Of a stretch of 64,000 bases of DNA, positions 51,378 through 59,111 are shown piece by piece. Under the pieces are notes generated by a model that saw nothing but the letters and a program-made list of their open reading frames with translations, ran no database searches and was not told where the DNA came from. The DNA comes from Parasynechococcus sp049619435 (GTDB lineage: Bacteria > Cyanobacteriota > Cyanobacteriia > PCC-6307 > Cyanobiaceae), in contig JBMZMY010000004.1 of assembly GCA_049619435.1 (NCBI GenBank), positions 3,385-67,384 on the forward strand, read 5' to 3'. A program made the translations under genes and the position numbers. Positions within the stretch are counted from its first letter, which is position 1. Each line of letters begins with the position of its first letter.

Positions 51378-51932
51378 TCAAATCGGAGACGACAGCAGAG
51401 ATCCATCGCTGGCCAGTTCAAGGTCGCGACCGAGTTCGAGTTCGATCGCGATCAGTTCATCGCGATGGGCGCGGAGTCGCAATTGACTGCCTTTTGTGTC
51501 GGTGCCATTCATCAGACGCAGTTCCAGGATTTCCATGCGTGAGGCCCGTTGGCTGTAGACCCATCCCGCCAGGGGGCCAAGGCCGATCAGAACCAAGGGC
51601 CACCAGCCGAGTGCCGGGGTGAGCTGGCGAAGCACCAGGCCGAAACAGCTGCCGCCGATGGCCGCCAGGATGGAGAGCAGCACTGCCAGCGGGGTGCTGG
51701 AGCTGACCTGGCCGCGGAAGCGCAGAACCTGGCGCTGCACATCTCCACCATCGCGGATCCAGCCCCGCTGTTCTAACCAGCTGCTGAGGCCGTCCAGCAC
51801 TGTGATCGGTGATTGAGGCGATGTGACATCCACCACCGTTGTCCGGTCCTTGCTGGCGGCTCGGAGGAAGAACACCAGGCCGATCGCCAGCAGAACGGTC
51901 AGCAGCAGCGTGGACTGGAAGCCCTGAGGCAT
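51378..51932 (-). CDS. Cofactor assembly of complex C subunit B (CCB) family protein
   Basis: 184 residues. An N-terminal helix LLLTVLLAIGLVFFLRAASKDRT (core VLLAIGLVFFLRAASK) is typical of the CCB2/CCB4 family, with a further pair of helices near residues 80-125 and a soluble C-terminus. In chloroplasts CCB proteins attach heme c(i) to cytochrome b6. It is followed by the amidase-like gene on the same strand. The match is from memory of the family pattern. Confidence 0.72.
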   Translation of the reverse strand: MPQGFQSTLLLTVLLAIGLVFFLRAASKDRTTVVDVTSPQSPITVLDGLSSWLEQRGWIRDGGDVQRQVLRFRGQVSSSTPLAVLLSILAAIGGSCFGLVLRQLTPALGWWPLVLIGLGPLAGWVYSQRASRMEILELRLMNGTDTKGSQLRLRAHRDELIAIELELGRDLELASDGSLLSSPI

Positions 51933-51983
51933 GGCGGCCGGTGAAAGTGGACTCCTTTCTAGGGCTGCAGCGGCCAGAACTGC

Positions 51984-52367
51984 TCAGGACAGCATCAGCT
52001 GTTGGCTGCTGAGCCAGCTGTGCCAAGGGGTCATCAGTTTCTCGGCCTGCTGGCGCGCCTCCGGTTGGAGGTGAAGCATGCGCCTCGGTCGTCCCCGGCT
52101 TGGGCAGCGTTTGCTGTATGTGGTGATCGACCCCTGTTGTTCCAGGAAGGCCAGCGCCTGCTGAAGAACCGTTTCCGACAGGCGAAGTTGTGGGTTGCTC
52201 TGGCTGAGCTCCTGGAGAAGGCCTGACGGGTAGTTGTCGTCTTTCAGCAGGCAGTCGAGCACCCAGCAGACCGCCAACTCAAGATCCAGAAATTGTGGCG
52301 GGGGCTGTTGGAAGTACTGCTCGATGTCGGCCAGGCAGCTTCTTGAAGGCTTGCGACGTGAGAACAC
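51984..52367 (-). CDS. PadR/Pex-like winged-helix protein
   Basis: 127 residues from the GTG giving MFSRRKPSRSCLADIEQYF. It looks like a winged helix: LELAVCWVLDCLL, then YPSGLLQELSQ, SETVLQQALAFLEQQG and a basic wing CPSRGRPRRMLHL. This resembles PadR-type proteins and the circadian period extender Pex; the identity is not certain. A longer ORF starts at ATG 52463, but a good promoter (52388-52417) lies between that ATG and the GTG, so the GTG is preferred. Confidence 0.55.
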   Translation of the reverse strand: MFSRRKPSRSCLADIEQYFQQPPPQFLDLELAVCWVLDCLLKDDNYPSGLLQELSQSNPQLRLSETVLQQALAFLEQQGSITTYSKRCPSRGRPRRMLHLQPEARQQAEKLMTPWHSWLSSQQLMLS

Positions 52368-52387
52368 TGTGAAGACGACGCTGGTCT

Positions 52388-52417
52388 TATCTAAAGCGAT
52401 CTCGTTTTGAGTTTCAA
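52388..52417 (-). promoter_or_regulatory. Sigma-70-type promoter for the PadR/Pex-like gene
   Basis: On the minus strand TTGAAA (52412-52417) and TAGATA (52388-52393) are separated by 18 bp, each close to consensus. Transcription would start near 52381, about 14 nt before the GTG at 52367. This supports the shorter start of the gene. Confidence 0.6.
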
Positions 52418-52478
52418 GCGACCAGCGAGCCCGTCGCGGCTCCGCCTGCAGACTGCAGGGCATTCACCCCACCGTTGC

Positions 52479-53123
52479 ATGGCTGTCTCCCAGCGCGATC
52501 CGGCTGAGTTTGCTGTTTTTGATGGTGACCTCGATGATCACTGGACGGCGCGTTATCTCCAGGTCGCCACGCTGGCGGTGGATACCGAAGCCATGGGGTT
52601 GATTCATGGCCGCGACCGCCTTTGCCTGGTTCAGATCGCTGATGAGCACGACCGGGTGTGTTGCGTTCGCATCGGTCTCGGCCAGCACGCCGCCCCCAAT
52701 CTCCAGCGGGTCCTGGAAGCGCAGAGCGTCGAAAAGATCTTTCACTTCGCTCGTTTTGATGTTGCCGCCCTGGCCAGTGGCCTCGGCATCAACGTCGCTC
52801 CGCTGTTTTGCACCAAGGTCGGCAGCCGTCTGGCACGGACTTATACCCCTCGCCATGGCCTCAAGGATCTGGTGATGGAATTGGTCGGGGTCGAGCTCGA
52901 TAAGGGGGCTCAGAGCAGTGACTGGGGACGTGTGGATGAATTAACCGACGTCCAGCTGGCTTATGCCGCCAACGATGTGCGCTACCTGATTCCAGCGCGG
53001 CGCCAACTGGAAGTGATGCTGCGCCGAGAAGGTCGCTGGGAGCTGGCGTTGCGTTGTTTCAGCTGTGTGGCGGTGATGTCCGAGCTCGATCGTCTGCGCT
53101 TTCACCAGACTTTCGAGCACTGA
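52479..53123 (+). CDS. rnd: Ribonuclease D-like 3'-5' exonuclease, no HRDC domain
   Basis: 214 residues. The DEDDy exonuclease motifs are present: VDTEAMGL (Exo I), KIFHFARFDVAAL (Exo II) and the Exo III YAANDVRYL with Tyr and Asp. The HRDC domains of E. coli RNase D (375 residues) are missing, which is usual for the short cyanobacterial proteins. It would trim RNA 3' ends. It diverges from the PadR-like gene. Confidence 0.88.
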   Translation: MAVSQRDPAEFAVFDGDLDDHWTARYLQVATLAVDTEAMGLIHGRDRLCLVQIADEHDRVCCVRIGLGQHAAPNLQRVLEAQSVEKIFHFARFDVAALASGLGINVAPLFCTKVGSRLARTYTPRHGLKDLVMELVGVELDKGAQSSDWGRVDELTDVQLAYAANDVRYLIPARRQLEVMLRREGRWELALRCFSCVAVMSELDRLRFHQTFEH

Positions 53124-53146
53124 AGCGCTGAAGCCCTCAGTCCTGC

Positions 53147-53407
53147 TCAATCCTCCAGCATGAAATTGGCGTCGCCCTCACTGGCGCTGAGCAGCGTGTC
53201 GAGTGTTGTGCGCTGGCTGCTGCTGTCTTCACCCGCCAGTGCATCAAGCATTTCCTCGGCTTTGGCCCGCCTTGAGGCGATGTCACGTTTGCCGTCCTTG
53301 GCTGCCGCCTGGTCGACCTGGCGACGGGCACTGGCCAGGCTGATGCTCATCGCACTGGCCAGACGGGCACAGAGTTTGACGTAGTCCGCATCCTGAATCG
53401 CCGCCAT
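53147..53407 (-). CDS. Small conserved-looking protein, function unknown
   Basis: 86 residues, hydrophilic and helical (ADYVKLCARLASAMSISLASARRQVDQAAAKDG, core SISLASARRQVD). Cys residues are scarce and no membrane helix is seen. It lies 22 bp upstream of the LpxB-related gene's stop, downstream of that gene's start direction being separate; both are on the minus strand, with this gene 22 bp beyond the other's 3' end. I do not recognise a family. Confidence 0.65.
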   Translation of the reverse strand: MAAIQDADYVKLCARLASAMSISLASARRQVDQAAAKDGKRDIASRRAKAEEMLDALAGEDSSSQRTTLDTLLSASEGDANFMLED

Positions 53408-53429
53408 CACAAACGCACGTTGACCACCG

Positions 53430-54644
53430 TCAGTATCCGTGCAGACGCTCCACCACGAGTTCGGCGAGCCGCCGGCTTCCCCCGGCGGTTCCCATGCGTT
53501 GCTTGCCGATTTGCCCCAGGCGCTGCCTCAGGGCCGGATCGTTCAGGAGTGCATCCAGGCGTTGCGCCAGGTCCTGTGTGCTTGCACAGGGGAGAACGGC
53601 TCCCCCCAGCAGTCGGCTTTGACGCCTGGCAAAACCCCGTTTGAACTGGGGTCCGCGACCCGGTAAGGACAGCGCTGGGATGCCCAGGCCCACGACCTGT
53701 TCTGTTGCGGTTCCTGCGGTGGCGATCGCGACCTCAGCCCATCCAGCCCAACGTTCGAAACAGCCGGGCCCGATCAGGATCAACTTCGAGTCCTTGACCC
53801 AACAGGCTGTCGCTCCGAGGTTGTCCGACGGGGACAGACTGCGGCGGTAGCCCTGGTCGTCCAGGCAGCGTTCGAGATCGCTGAGATCGGGTTGCCCTCC
53901 CACGGCCACGAGCGCGGCCACTGGCACTGGTGTGTGCACATGCTCTAGGCCAGCGATCAGCTGGCGGAAATTGCGTGAGGCCTCCGGTGTTCTGCTGCCG
54001 CACAGCAGCAGAACACGCCGACAGCGGTCCAGGGCCGCCGGGGGGGTGGTTCGCTTCAACCCATCCATCATCGGGTTGCCGGGGGCAAGGGCCGCAACGC
54101 CATGGCGTCGCAGGCCACGGGCGGTCAGGCCATCGCGCATGGCTACGAAGCGGCAGCGCTTGCTGCGCATCAGCAGCCACTCCCAGGGATCCCACTCGCT
54201 GCCTTTGAGGCGGTGGTAGCTGTCGCTCAGGGCTTGGCCCGGCCCACTGCGCCAGGTGTAGTCGCTTTTTGGGGTGCCGATGAAAGCGAAGGCTGCTCCA
54301 CAGCACCGGGCCATCAGCAACGGCAGCAGATCGCCGACGGCCAGAACGGCATGGCCGTTGTGGGCCTGGCGTCGAAGCACGCGCCACTGTCGCCAGCTCA
54401 TCATGGCCAAGCCTGCGCTGAGGTCGGCCAGCAGTCCTTTGATGCTCTGATTGCTGAAGCCTCCACTGGGGAGGCTGGCCTCTGGGCCAAGCCGTTTCAA
54501 CCAGCCAGCTTTGACCGCGTTGTCGAAACTGCTGCCCCGCCCGACCAAGGGCAGCACGGCCAGCGGAATCGAAGGGCGCAGCTGATGAATGGCCTCGAGA
54601 ATCCGTCGAGCGATGAGGTCTTCACCATGCCCGTTGCAGACCAC
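53430..54644 (-). CDS. Lipid-A-disaccharide synthase-related protein
   Basis: 404 residues from GTG 54644. It begins VVCNGHGEDLIARRIL, the hallmark of the LpxB-related family confined mainly to cyanobacteria and Deinococcus. The GT-B-like C-terminal domain has LILIGPGCFERWAGWAEVAIATAGTATEQ (core ATAGTATEQVVGLG) and ALSLPGRGPQFKRGFA. Longer ORF starts run antisense through tRNA-Cys and are rejected. The product and acceptor are unknown; lipid A is a poor guess for a marine Synechococcus. Confidence 0.78.
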   Translation of the reverse strand: MVCNGHGEDLIARRILEAIHQLRPSIPLAVLPLVGRGSSFDNAVKAGWLKRLGPEASLPSGGFSNQSIKGLLADLSAGLAMMSWRQWRVLRRQAHNGHAVLAVGDLLPLLMARCCGAAFAFIGTPKSDYTWRSGPGQALSDSYHRLKGSEWDPWEWLLMRSKRCRFVAMRDGLTARGLRRHGVAALAPGNPMMDGLKRTTPPAALDRCRRVLLLCGSRTPEASRNFRQLIAGLEHVHTPVPVAALVAVGGQPDLSDLERCLDDQGYRRSLSPSDNLGATACWVKDSKLILIGPGCFERWAGWAEVAIATAGTATEQVVGLGIPALSLPGRGPQFKRGFARRQSRLLGGAVLPCASTQDLAQRLDALLNDPALRQRLGQIGKQRMGTAGGSRRLAELVVERLHGY

Positions 54645-54704
54645 CAGCAGGCCTGAATGGCTGCGGCTGATACGATCTCGCTCGTGGGATGCAGATCCCT
54701 GAAC

Positions 54705-54775
54705 GGCGGCATGGCCAAGTGGTAAGGCAGAGGATTGCAAATCCTTTATCCCCAGTTCGAATCTGGGTGCCGCCT
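54705..54775 (+). tRNA. trnC-GCA: tRNA-Cys (anticodon GCA)
   Basis: 71 nt. The acceptor GGCGGCA pairs with TGCCGCC, discriminator T. The anticodon arm is AGGATTGCAAATCCT, giving GCA. The T-loop is AGTTCGAATCT. CCA is not encoded. It lies between the divergent LpxB-related gene and the convergent secreted protein. Confidence 0.95.
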
Positions 54776-54786
54776 TTGATTGCATC

Positions 54787-55269
54787 TCAGAGTCGTGCCT
54801 CGGCACGCAGCTCAATTCCATCAGTCGTCTGACTGTCGCAGATCATTCGTTTTGTGGTGATCTGGCACTCTCCAGTCATCAGTTCTGCATGGGTGGGTCC
54901 ATCGGGCAGGCCGCGTTCGTCGAACCGGATCCAGGAGCCACTGGTGATCAAGCCGATCCACGGCGACTGGCGCACGCTGCAGCGCTTTCCCTGGCATTTG
55001 AGGAGAGCATCCTCGTTGGCGTTCCGGCTGACGAAGGTGAGCCTGAGGCTGGTCCCTGTCCTGGCATCAGAGCCCAGGAGGCGGACGCGCACGCTGTGAT
55101 CGGGCCCTTGGGACAGCATCAGCTGATGGCAGCGATGGGTTTGAGACGCCCGCGTCAGGGTGCAATGGGTTGGTTCGGACGAGTACCGCTCAAGCGCCTT
55201 CATTGCGGTGGCGTCCCCGAGCAGGAGCGCAAGCAGCGCAAGCCCCAGGCCACGGTGTGAACGGCGCAT
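54787..55269 (-). CDS. Secreted protein, function unknown
   Basis: 160 residues. MRRSHRGLGLALLALLLGDATA is a signal peptide (core LGLALLALLLGDATA). The mature part has about six Cys (HCTL, HRCHQL, KCQGKRCSV, GECQI, MICDS), which suggests disulfide bonds in the periplasm. No family is recognised. The ATG shares one base with the stop of the small Cys-rich gene upstream (TGATG), so the two are translationally coupled. Confidence 0.7.
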   Translation of the reverse strand: MRRSHRGLGLALLALLLGDATAMKALERYSSEPTHCTLTRASQTHRCHQLMLSQGPDHSVRVRLLGSDARTGTSLRLTFVSRNANEDALLKCQGKRCSVRQSPWIGLITSGSWIRFDERGLPDGPTHAELMTGECQITTKRMICDSQTTDGIELRAEARL

Positions 55270-55436
55270 CAGTAGTCGCTATCGGCGACACACATGCCCA
55301 AGCAACGAATCCCATTGCTGGCGGTTCGTCGGCAGTGGTTGCAGAGGATGGGTTCGTCCGTTGAGCTCTGTTGGCTGCCAGCCACTGTCTCCGCGGCCTG
55401 TCCGCGCTCTTCAGCTTGTGGGGGTTGCAGGGACAT
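55269..55436 (-). CDS. Small Cys-rich protein (zinc-ribbon-like), function unknown
   Basis: 55 residues, starting MSLQPPQAEERG. The C-terminal half has Cys32, Cys35, Cys45 and Cys49 (CNHCRRT and CLGMC), a possible metal site, and ends VADSDY. Similar short proteins ending in this motif are, from memory, common in marine Synechococcus and Prochlorococcus. It lies 24 bp from the divergent aldo/keto reductase ATG and is coupled to the secreted-protein gene. Confidence 0.62.
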   Translation of the reverse strand: MSLQPPQAEERGQAAETVAGSQQSSTDEPILCNHCRRTASNGIRCLGMCVADSDY

Positions 55437-55460
55437 CCCGGTCGAGGCAGTGCAACGATC

Positions 55461-56444
55461 ATGGCGTTCTGCGCTGGTACCCGGTTGAACGGAATCGGTT
55501 TCGGAACCTGGTCGTGGGGGAATCAGCTCGTCTGGGGCTACCGCCCGGAGCGGGATGACGCGCAATTGCAGGCCACCTTCCGACAGGCTCTGGCTTCCGG
55601 GCTGAATCTGATCGATACAGCCGATTCCTATGGCACCGGTGCGCTGACAGGTCGGAGCGAGTCGTTGCTCGGCATGTTCATTGCGGCGTTGCCGGCCAGT
55701 CGACGCCATCAGCTGGTGGTGGCCACCAAGTTGGCTCCGTTCCCCTGGCGGTTGGGGCGTCGCGGCTTGGACCAGGCCTTTGCCGCCAGTGGCCAGCGGC
55801 TCCAAGGTCATTTGCACCGTGTTCAACTCCACTGGAGTACGGCCCGTTATGCGCCCTGGCAGGAGGCTGCTCTCCTCGATGGATTGGCCGATCGCGTTCT
55901 GGCGGGGGATGTGCCGGAGTTGGGGGTCTCCAATGTCGGACCGTGTCGCCTGCAGTGGATGCACCACCATCTCAACGAGCGCGGGATACAGCTCCGCAGT
56001 GTCCAGGTGCAGTTCTCGCTCCTCTCGGCGCCATCGCTCAGGGACGCCACCCTGTTGGCGTTCTGTCGGCGTGCAGGCATCGAGGTGCTGGCCTACAGCC
56101 CCCTGGCCTTCGGGATCCTCTGCCAACCGCCCGGTGCCCGGCCCAGGGCGAACACCGTGCTGCGTCGACGGCTTGAGGCCAGGCTGCTGCCTGCGAGTGA
56201 AGCGTTGCGGGGCGCACTCCAGGGAATCGCACTGGAGCGCGGGGTCTCAATGACCCAGGTCGCCCTGAACTGGTGCCGAGCCCATGGCACAACGCCGATT
56301 CCAGGCCTGCGGCGCCCCTCTCAGGCGAGAGATGTTGCGGCCGCGCTGACCTGGCAGCTGACCGGGGATGAGGTCAATCTGTTGGATGGGTTGCGCCGGA
56401 GCTGCCCCCGGCACATGCCCGAAAATCCGTTTCTGAGCGACTGA
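55461..56444 (+). CDS. Aldo/keto reductase
   Basis: 327 residues. The AKR catalytic tetrad is visible: Asp and Tyr in LIDTADSYGTG, Lys in VVATKLAP and His in VQLHWS. The C-terminal part has GVSNVGPCRLQ and SPLAFGIL. It reduces an aldehyde or ketone with NADPH; the substrate is unknown. The ATG at 55461 gives MAFCAGTRLNGIGFGTWSWGN, cited by its core NGIGFGTWSWG; an upstream start (55371) adds a tail opposite the small Cys-rich gene and is rejected. Confidence 0.88.
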   Translation: MAFCAGTRLNGIGFGTWSWGNQLVWGYRPERDDAQLQATFRQALASGLNLIDTADSYGTGALTGRSESLLGMFIAALPASRRHQLVVATKLAPFPWRLGRRGLDQAFAASGQRLQGHLHRVQLHWSTARYAPWQEAALLDGLADRVLAGDVPELGVSNVGPCRLQWMHHHLNERGIQLRSVQVQFSLLSAPSLRDATLLAFCRRAGIEVLAYSPLAFGILCQPPGARPRANTVLRRRLEARLLPASEALRGALQGIALERGVSMTQVALNWCRAHGTTPIPGLRRPSQARDVAAALTWQLTGDEVNLLDGLRRSCPRHMPENPFLSD

Positions 56445-56462
56445 GGCGTCGACCGACCTCAG
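56441..56462. terminator. Palindrome spanning both stop codons of AKR and coiled-coil gene
   Basis: CTGAGG (56441-56446) and CCTCAG (56457-56462) flank a 10-nt loop. Each arm contains the TGA of one convergent gene. A weak bidirectional terminator is possible; no U-tract follows. Confidence 0.35.
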
Positions 56463-57088
56463 GCCCCGGCCGCATTTTCCGGGGGATCAGGGCTGACGAC
56501 CACCGGCAGGCTTTCATTGTCCGCACTGCGGATCGGCACTACTTTCACCGGCTGTTCAACGGGCTCGGTAGGGGGCTTCTGTTGTTGTTGCTCACAGGCA
56601 GCCAGCGCCTCCTGCAGCAGTGAGTCAAAGGTATGGCCGGGCAATCTGTGGCGAGCAACTTCAAGGAAGGTGCGTGGCAGGGATTCCCCGGCGGCATGGC
56701 GCAGGGCCGGATTGTTGCGACGTTGCTCCTGCTCGTCCTGAATTGAGCGGATGAAGCGTCGGGTCACATCCCGTTTTGTCGTCGCTTTGATCAGGGTGTC
56801 GCGATCCTGCTGGCTGTGGCTCAGCTCCTGCTCCAGTTCTGAAATCCGCCGCTCGAGGCTGGTGAACACCTCCTCAGCCTCTTTGCTGATGTGGGCCAGT
56901 TGTCCGTCGGAGAGGTAAGGCAGATCAGCAACGAAAACCTTGCCGTGGTCTCGCAGCGTCAGGAAGGTTGGCCGAGGGCCCCCCTGGCGATGCCCGCGGT
57001 CCTGGCCGGAGGCCAGCGGACGTCGCGGGGGGGTCGGTCCCGCTGAGGAACGCCGGCGGGTTGTCCGCTGTGAACTATCAAAAGGCAT
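56459..57088 (-). CDS. Coiled-coil protein, function unknown
   Basis: 209 residues. The first about 40 residues are basic and Pro-rich. A block FLTLRDHGKVFVADLPYLSD is followed by a coiled coil near residues 65-100 (EVFTSLERRISELEQELSHSQQ, core LERRISELEQEL), and then a helical region with a QQQQKPP stretch. No catalytic motif is seen and I recognise no family. The ATG at 57088 is preferred to a GTG two codons earlier. purM ends 118 bp upstream. Confidence 0.65.
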   Translation of the reverse strand: MPFDSSQRTTRRRSSAGPTPPRRPLASGQDRGHRQGGPRPTFLTLRDHGKVFVADLPYLSDGQLAHISKEAEEVFTSLERRISELEQELSHSQQDRDTLIKATTKRDVTRRFIRSIQDEQEQRRNNPALRHAAGESLPRTFLEVARHRLPGHTFDSLLQEALAACEQQQQKPPTEPVEQPVKVVPIRSADNESLPVVVSPDPPENAAGA

Positions 57089-57206
57089 TGGCACTACGTA
57101 GTTGTATCGACGCTGCTATCGGAAAATCCGATTCGCTTGTTGAAATTTTAGGTGACCAAACCGGTCAGAACCCAACAGCCATGGATGCCGTTGAGAACCG
57201 ATGCAT

Positions 57207-58244
57207 TCAGGCGGGGAGGCCTTGCAGCGGCGGTTGATCGGGTGTGTCCCGAGGGGTGACGGATCCGATTCTCCAGGCCTGAAGACCGCTGTCGGCGCAG
57301 TGTTTGAGAGCGTGTTCGGCCTGTGGTTCAGGCACCACCAGGCAGTAGCCGATTCCCATGTTGAAGGTGTGCCAGAGATCACGCTCAGGAATCTCTCCGG
57401 CCTGTTGCAGCCAATCGAATAGGGCTGGACGCGGCCAGCTGTCTGAGTTGATCCGCACGCTGACCTCTGCAGGCAGGCAACGGGGCAGGTTCTCAGGGAG
57501 TCCCCCGCCCGTGATGTGGGCCATCCCGTGGATGGTGATCTCATGGCTGAGCAGGCTTTGCACCAGGCCGGGATAGAGCTGCGTCGGTTGCAGCAGGTCT
57601 TGGATCAACGGGCGTTGGTCGGGGCCATAACAGGTCTGGCGGTCGGCACCCGCTGCTTTCAGCACGTTGCGGACGAGGCTGTATCCGTTGCTGTGCACAC
57701 CGCTGCTGGCAACGCCGATCACCTGGTCTCCGGGTTTGATCCGGCTGCCATCAATCACGTCGTCCGCTTCCACGACGGCCACACAGAAGCCGGCGAGGTC
57801 GTAACGGCCTGCTGGGTAAAAGCCAGGCATCTCGGCGGTTTCGCCTCCTAGGAGAGCGCATCCACTGCGCCTGCAGCCTTCGGCGACGCCTTCAACGACC
57901 TGCGCCATCGCTTCTGGGCTGAGGGCCCCCGTGGCCATGTAGTCGAGAAAGAACAGGGGCGCCGCGCCGGAGGTGATCACGTCGTTCACGCACATCGCCA
58001 CCAGGTCGATGCCAACGTCGTGATGCCCGTCATGCTCCTGGGCTAGCTCGAGTTTTGTTCCGACGCCGTCGGTTCCCGACACCAGGAGGGGCTGGCGCAT
58101 CCCATCGGGAAGGCGCATCATGCCGCCAAACCCACCCAGGCCACCAACCACCTCAGGACGACGTGTGGCCTCAACGGAGGAGCGGATTCGTTCGACGAAC
58201 GCGCGACCCGCTTCGACGTCGACGCCGGCGCTTTTGTAGTCCAT
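57207..58244 (-). CDS. purM: Phosphoribosylformylglycinamidine cyclo-ligase (AIR synthetase)
   Basis: 345 residues, normal length. It has DYKSAGVDVEAG at the N-terminus, SGTDGVGTKLELA, the MCVNDVITSGAAPLFFLDY block (core CVNDVITSGAAPLFF) and the C-terminal HITGGGLPENLPR. It converts FGAM to AIR with ATP in purine synthesis. It is separated from rlpA by a divergent 312-bp region. Confidence 0.97.
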   Translation of the reverse strand: MDYKSAGVDVEAGRAFVERIRSSVEATRRPEVVGGLGGFGGMMRLPDGMRQPLLVSGTDGVGTKLELAQEHDGHHDVGIDLVAMCVNDVITSGAAPLFFLDYMATGALSPEAMAQVVEGVAEGCRRSGCALLGGETAEMPGFYPAGRYDLAGFCVAVVEADDVIDGSRIKPGDQVIGVASSGVHSNGYSLVRNVLKAAGADRQTCYGPDQRPLIQDLLQPTQLYPGLVQSLLSHEITIHGMAHITGGGLPENLPRCLPAEVSVRINSDSWPRPALFDWLQQAGEIPERDLWHTFNMGIGYCLVVPEPQAEHALKHCADSGLQAWRIGSVTPRDTPDQPPLQGLPA

Positions 58245-58556
58245 GGCTCAGCTGATGCCTCCTGATCTTGCAATGGCGTCGGCTGGGTGACGGTTGCCAC
58301 ACCGCACCTGGTCGCTATCAGTGCGGCTTGTGCTCGGTATCAGCAGGGCTGATGCTGAGTCTTGGGGCTGGTTGGCGCCTGCCGACAGGCCAGCACATCT
58401 TTTCTGTGATCGTGTCTGCCGTGAGCTGGTCCTGCAAGGGGGGTCGGCACGGCCCGCCGCAGGCTGCAGTCGTACATACCGTCACAGCACTTTCAGGGTT
58501 CAGGTTTCTTCAGCCGCATCGGTTCATTCGTGGCCGATGCCGAGAAGCCGCTCTTC
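58245..58556. promoter_or_regulatory. Divergent intergenic region between purM and rlpA
   Basis: 312 bp without a supportable gene; ORFs present there continue antisense or out of frame into rlpA and have no family resemblance. It should hold the promoters of purM and rlpA. No convincing -35/-10 pair, repeat or riboswitch fold was seen by eye. Confidence 0.4.
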
Positions 58557-59111
58557 ATGCGAAGTCTTATCAGCCTCCTGTCTGTCAGCGCCGCTCTGGT
58601 CGCCGGAGTCACGTTGTTGCCCGTTGTCGCCAGCGACTTCGATGCTCGAGAGACCACCGATCCCCTCGATTTATTCGGTGCCGACGGCACATCCGCTGAA
58701 CGCCCGGCTGAATTGAAAGCTCCTCTGGCAACGCTCCGCCCAGACGAGCTCAAGGAATCATCCAGGCCAGCACAGGCAACTGCCAAGACGCCGAAAGTCA
58801 CCGTGTTGCCCGATGTGGTCCGCGTGATCACCGGTGAAGCCAGTTGGTACGGACCGGGCTTCTACGGCAATCGAACGGCCAACGGAGAAGTCTTCCGTCC
58901 AGGGACCATGACGGCTGCCCACCGCACGTTGCCTTTCGGCACCAAGGTTCGTGTGACCAACCTGTGGAATGGCCGCTCCGCGATTATTCGCATCAATGAC
59001 CGTGGGCCATTCATCGATCACCGTGTGATCGATCTCGGCCATGGTGCGGCCAGCAGTCTTGGTCTCATTGCCTCTGGAATTGCTCAGGTGCGTCTCGAGG
59101 TGCTGCGCTGA
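58557..59111 (+). CDS. rlpA: RlpA-like septal ring/lytic transglycosylase
   Basis: 184 residues. The N-terminus MRSLISLLSVSAALVAGVTLLPVVA (core LLSVSAALVAGVTLLP) is a signal peptide. The C-terminal double-psi beta-barrel has GEASWYGPGFYGNRTANGE (core SWYGPGFYGNRTA), MTAAHRTLPFG, and INDRGPF, the last with the catalytic Asp. RlpA cleaves naked glycan strands at septa. An in-frame GTG (58530) is possible, but the ATG gives the better signal peptide. Its stop TGA overlaps the CTG used by panC-cmk. Confidence 0.88.
   Translation: MRSLISLLSVSAALVAGVTLLPVVASDFDARETTDPLDLFGADGTSAERPAELKAPLATLRPDELKESSRPAQATAKTPKVTVLPDVVRVITGEASWYGPGFYGNRTANGEVFRPGTMTAAHRTLPFGTKVRVTNLWNGRSAIIRINDRGPFIDHRVIDLGHGAASSLGLIASGIAQVRLEVLR

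Noticed and set aside
53430..54821. LpxB-related protein starting at 54821.
   Set aside because: The added N-terminus is antisense to tRNA-Cys and part of the next gene's 3' end.
55437..56126. Longer version (285 codons) of the small Cys-rich minus-strand ORF.
   Set aside because: The upstream part is antisense to the aldo/keto reductase; only the last 55 codons after the ATG at 55436 look like a real protein.
58268..58716. Two plus-strand open frames in the purM-rlpA spacer.
   Set aside because: They overlap the well-supported rlpA start in other frames and are rich in Arg and Cys without any motif.
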